Assembly (NCBI GenBank): GCA_933207985.1
Contig: OW240913.1
Coordinates: 276,970,488-277,034,487 of the forward strand
DNA from: Pelobates cultripes
Taxonomy: Eukaryota > Chordata > Amphibia > Anura > Pelobatidae
Length of the DNA stretch: 64,000 nt
Direction: 5' to 3'
Shown one piece after another: positions 61,241 to 64,000 of this stretch (its first letter is position 1; each line of letters opens with the position of its first letter). The notes below the pieces were generated by a model. It saw only the letters and a program-made list of their open reading frames with translations, was not told the DNA's origin and searched no databases. The position numbers and the translations under genes were made by a program.

Positions 61241-62361
61241 ATACAGTGAGGGAAAAAAATACTTTTTTGCTGATTTTGAAGGTTTGCCCACTGACAAATA
61301 AATAATCAGTCTATAATTTTAATGGTAGGTGTTTTGGATCATTGTCATCCTCGAATACCCACCCACCATCCATTTTCAAAGCCCTGGCTGAGGGAAGGAG
61401 GTTATCACCCAAGATTTGACGGTACATTGACCCTTCCATCGTCCCTTTGATGCAGTGCAGTTGTCCTGTCCCCTTAGCAGAAAAACACCCCCAAAGCATA
61501 ATGTTTCCACCTTCATGTTTGATGGTTGGGAATGGTGTTCTTGGGGTCATAGGCAGCATTCACCCTTCTCCAACCATGGCGAGTTGAGTTGATGCCAAAG
61601 AGCTCGATTTCGGTCTCATCTGACCACAACACTTTCACCCAGTTCTCCTTTGAATCATTCAGATGTTCATTGGCAAACTTCAGATAGGCCTGTACATCTA
61701 AGCAGGGGACCTTGAGGGCGCTGCAGGATTTCAGTCCAGCACGGTGTATTGTGTTACTAATTGTTTCCTTGGTGATTATGGTCCCAGCTGCCTTGAGATC
61801 ATTAACAAGATCCTTTTGTATAGTTCTGGGCTGATTCCTCATCATTCTCATGATCATTGAAACTCCACGAGGTGAGATTTCACATGGAGCGCCAGACCGA
61901 GGGAGACTGACAGTTATTTTGTGTTTCTTCCATTTGCGAATAAACGCACCAACTGTTATCACCTTCTCACCAAGCTGCTTGGCGATGGTCTTGCAGCTCA
62001 TTCCAGCCTTGTGTAGATCTATAATCTTGTCCCTGACATCCTTTGACAGCTCATTTGTCTTGGCTATGGTGGAGAGTTTGGAATCTGATTGATTGATTGC
62101 TTTTGTGGACAGGTGTCATTTATACAGGTTTAAGAGAGTGCTCCTAATCTCAGCTCGTTACCTGGATAAAATCTTGCTGATTGATAGGGGATCAAATACT
62201 TATTTAACTCATTGACATGCAAATCAATCTATAACTTTTTTATGCGATTTTCTGTATTTTTTTTGTTTTGTTATTCTGTCTCTCACTGTTAAAATGCACC
62301 TACCATTAAAATTATAGACTTATCATTTCTTTGTTAGAGAACAAACGTTCAAAATCAGCAG

Positions 62362-62454
62362 CTGGGCCGCCATCAGGGCATGACAACCATAATGGTTGTC
62401 ATGAGCCCGGCAGTCCTGGGGGGGCCCGAACTACTCTGGCAGTCCGAGCCCCAC

Positions 62455-62487
<33 letters not shown>

Positions 62488-63493
62488 CAATTTTCACTAT
62501 ATATATGTGCACAGAGAGCCCCCTGCTACCTGTACATTGAAGAGGGGGCCCAGCAGCACACTCTGTCCTCCTTTCCAGCTGCTCTCTGTCTAACTTTCCT
62601 GCTCCCTGAGGCCGCCAGATCGTTGCCACGGGTTACCATGGCAACGCTCTGCACAGCACGCATGCCTGTCTTGCGAGAGTTAGTCAGAGAGGAGCTGGAA
62701 AGGAAGACAGTGTGTGCTGCTTGGCCCCCTCTTCAATGTACCGCGGCTGGCTCCCTCCACCATGCCACCGGACCAACAGGAAATGTGATCTCCCCCCTTC
62801 CTGGCACGGTAAGAACCAGGGAGGGGGGAATAAAATTTAAATATGCACAAATAAATAAAAAAAATACTCTCCTCGCCCCTATTTTACACACACACTGCAT
62901 CCTTCAGGCACACACCCTCCACTACACACTCACACTACATTCACTAAACACACTCTGCACTACACACTCACACTACATTCACTAAACACACTCTGCACTA
63001 CACACACACTACATTCACTAAACACACTCTGCACTACATTCACTAAACACACTTTGCACTACACACACACTACATTCACTATACACACGCGTTGCACTCA
63101 CTACATACTACATTTACTAAACACACTCTGCACTACAAAAACACACACTCTGCATTCACCATACACACCTACATTCACTACACACACACTCTGCATCTAA
63201 TGCATGCATACAAACATTACATACATTACACAAAACGTACAATCTGCATCCACTATACACACTGCATCCATGACACACATACTGCATCCACTATACACAC
63301 TGCATCCATGACACACATACCACATCCACTACACACATTCTACATCCACTATACACACTGCATCCATAACACACATTCTACATCCACTATACACACACAC
63401 ACACTTCATCCTTGTGGGCGGACTCGGGGCTGGCCCCAGGGGCCCAGATCTTGAGCTGTGTCAGGGGCCCTAAAATTTCTGATGGCAGCCCTG
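62362..63493. mobile_element. 1.13-kb non-autonomous hAT element nested in Tc1
   Basis: The flanks are exact 8-bp duplications, atcagcag at 62354-62361 and 63494-63501, and the Tc1 terminus continues on the far side. Ends ctgggccgccatcagggc and the inverse of tttctgatggcagccctg are imperfect inverted termini of CAGGGCTGCCATCAG type. Inside are a small hairpin (gacaaccataatggttgtc), a (TA)n tract at 62456-62486, an inverted repeat (about 62563-62600 with 62675-62712) and a minisatellite at 62880-63420. No transposase is present. Confidence 0.92.
62880..63420. repeat. Minisatellite of about 38-bp CA-rich units
   Basis: Units such as cactacattcactaaacaca followed by ctctgcactacacactca repeat in the left part. 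A variant built on gcatccatgacacacatact and gcatccactatacacact forms the right part. The Thr/His-rich frame at 63092-63454 is its translation. Confidence 0.85.
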
Positions 63494-63530
63494 ATCAGCA
63501 GTGTATAAAATACTTTTTTCCCTCATTGTA

Positions 63531-63735
63531 TATTAGGCTGAAACAAATCCATTACTTTAAGGTATAACATATCGTAAATTACTATGACGTGATTCTGAAA
63601 TCATGAAAAATAAGTATGTTATCAAATATATATATATATTTTTTTTTTTTTATCGGGAAGGCCTAGTTGTACCCTTATGTTGGTTCTGCTTCTCAGAATT
63701 TTGTTAAGAAACCAAAATAGAAAAATTAATCAGAG
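63531..63735. other. Short unassigned interval
   Basis: AT-rich DNA between the Tc1 right end and the CR1 ORF1 fragment, including a TA run and a T run near 63629-63650. It may belong to the CR1 element that follows. Confidence 0.4.
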
Positions 63736-63991
63736 GAACAAGAAAACACTGTCATTCTCTGAAGTTCTGCCTATGCATACCACTCAGAACGACAGGCGGA
63801 TGCGTATTAGGGACTTAAATTTGTGGCTTTGTGAATGGTGACGGGAGCAAGGATTTGGCTTTATTTCTCATGGTAGCTCTGTTTGGAATGGATATAAGCT
63901 GTACAAAAAAGATGGTTTGCATCTTTCTCAAAAGGGAACAGATGTTCTCAGTGAGCAGTTCAGAGGTTTTGCTAGGATGTATTTAAACTAG
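63736..63991 (+). pseudogene. CR1-like LINE ORF1 fragment, SGNH-esterase-like end
   Basis: The plus-strand frame reads SFSEVLPMHTTQNDRRMRIR, then LNLWLCEW, a TGA at 63839-63841, REQGFGFISHGSSVWNG and KDGLHLSQKGTDVLSEQFRG, ending in MYLN and TAG at 63989-63991. This is the C-terminal half of the esterase-like domain in ORF1 of many CR1-clade LINEs, where DGLHLS holds the catalytic Asp and His. The in-frame TGA replaces the Cys usually seen in the WC pair and inactivates this copy. The endonuclease ORF would lie beyond the window. Confidence 0.8.
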
Positions 63992-64000
63992 GAGGGGGGG

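Larger units (their letters stand above)
61242..63530 (-). mobile_element. Tc1/mariner element (family B) with nested hAT
   Basis: Left terminus cagtgagggaaaaaaatac at 61244 and right terminus ttttttccctcattg ending 63528, each next to TA. The minus strand encodes a transposase from about 62085 downwards: helix-turn-helix region ([20 protein letters not shown]), [13 protein letters not shown] with the first Asp, then a frame change near 61540 and [33 protein letters not shown] with the second Asp. The coding sequence then breaks off near 61330 and joins terminus-proximal DNA, so the last catalytic region is deleted. A 1.1-kb hAT element sits near the right terminus. It belongs to the same family as 25169-26151. 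Confidence 0.93.

Overview
The window looks like an amphibian, probably anuran, chromosome segment. Coding density is very low, the DNA is AT-rich, introns are long, and most recognisable content is transposable elements of types common in frogs: CR1, L2 and L1 LINEs, Tc1/mariner, TTAA-site and hAT transposons, a Penelope-like element and an Ngaro tyrosine-recombinase retrotransposon. The only host gene I can support is GRIK2 (kainate receptor GluK2) on the minus strand. Two consecutive exons are visible: 30672-30897 (second ligand-binding lobe) and 13265-13515 (end of that lobe plus membrane segment M4), joined by a 17.2-kb phase-1 intron. The terminal cytoplasmic-tail exon and the upstream M3 exon were not found, so almost everything else is intron or possible gene-flanking DNA.

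Layout. 1-1640: a CR1 3' tail split by a 1.2-kb inverted-repeat element. 1.6-13.2 kb: mostly anonymous DNA with a degenerate telomere-like array (7.6-7.9 kb), an 80-bp TTAA palindrome (10661) and a CR1 reverse-transcriptase scrap (12.05 kb). 13.5-30.7 kb: GRIK2 intron with a tandem duplication (15.1 kb), a second telomere-like array (16.0 kb), Tc1 (21.2 kb), a broken L1-like LINE (22.1-24.2 kb), an L2-like LINE end (24.2-25.2 kb), two more Tc1 pieces (25.2-26.7 kb) and a 131-bp hAT MITE (29767). 32.8-39.0 kb: an Ngaro element with split direct repeats A1...B1-A2-B2. 40.4-41.6 kb: tandem arrays. 46.5-48.6 kb: a 2.1-kb TTAA element built of alternating inverted modules. 49.0-51.0 kb: Tc1 with a nested solo LTR, then a TTAA MITE. 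51.8-52.6 kb: hAT-like element. 54.3-56.4 kb: CR1 with a nested Tc1. 56.4-60.2 kb: a Penelope-like element with an uninterrupted RT plus GIY-YIG frame and 266-bp inverted terminal repeats, each with a hammerhead-like motif. 61.2-63.5 kb: Tc1 with a nested hAT. 63.7 kb to the end: esterase-like end of a CR1 ORF1.

The two autonomous-type retroelements are the most informative. Both lie antisense to GRIK2. The Ngaro copy encodes Gag (SAP-like motif, zinc knuckles), RT/RNase H and a tyrosine recombinase. Its gag and pol share a frame and are separated by a single UGA followed by CUA, a context known for stop-codon readthrough; a few one-base frame changes break this copy. The Penelope-like copy has no internal stop across 768 codons and nearly identical arms, suggesting recent insertion.
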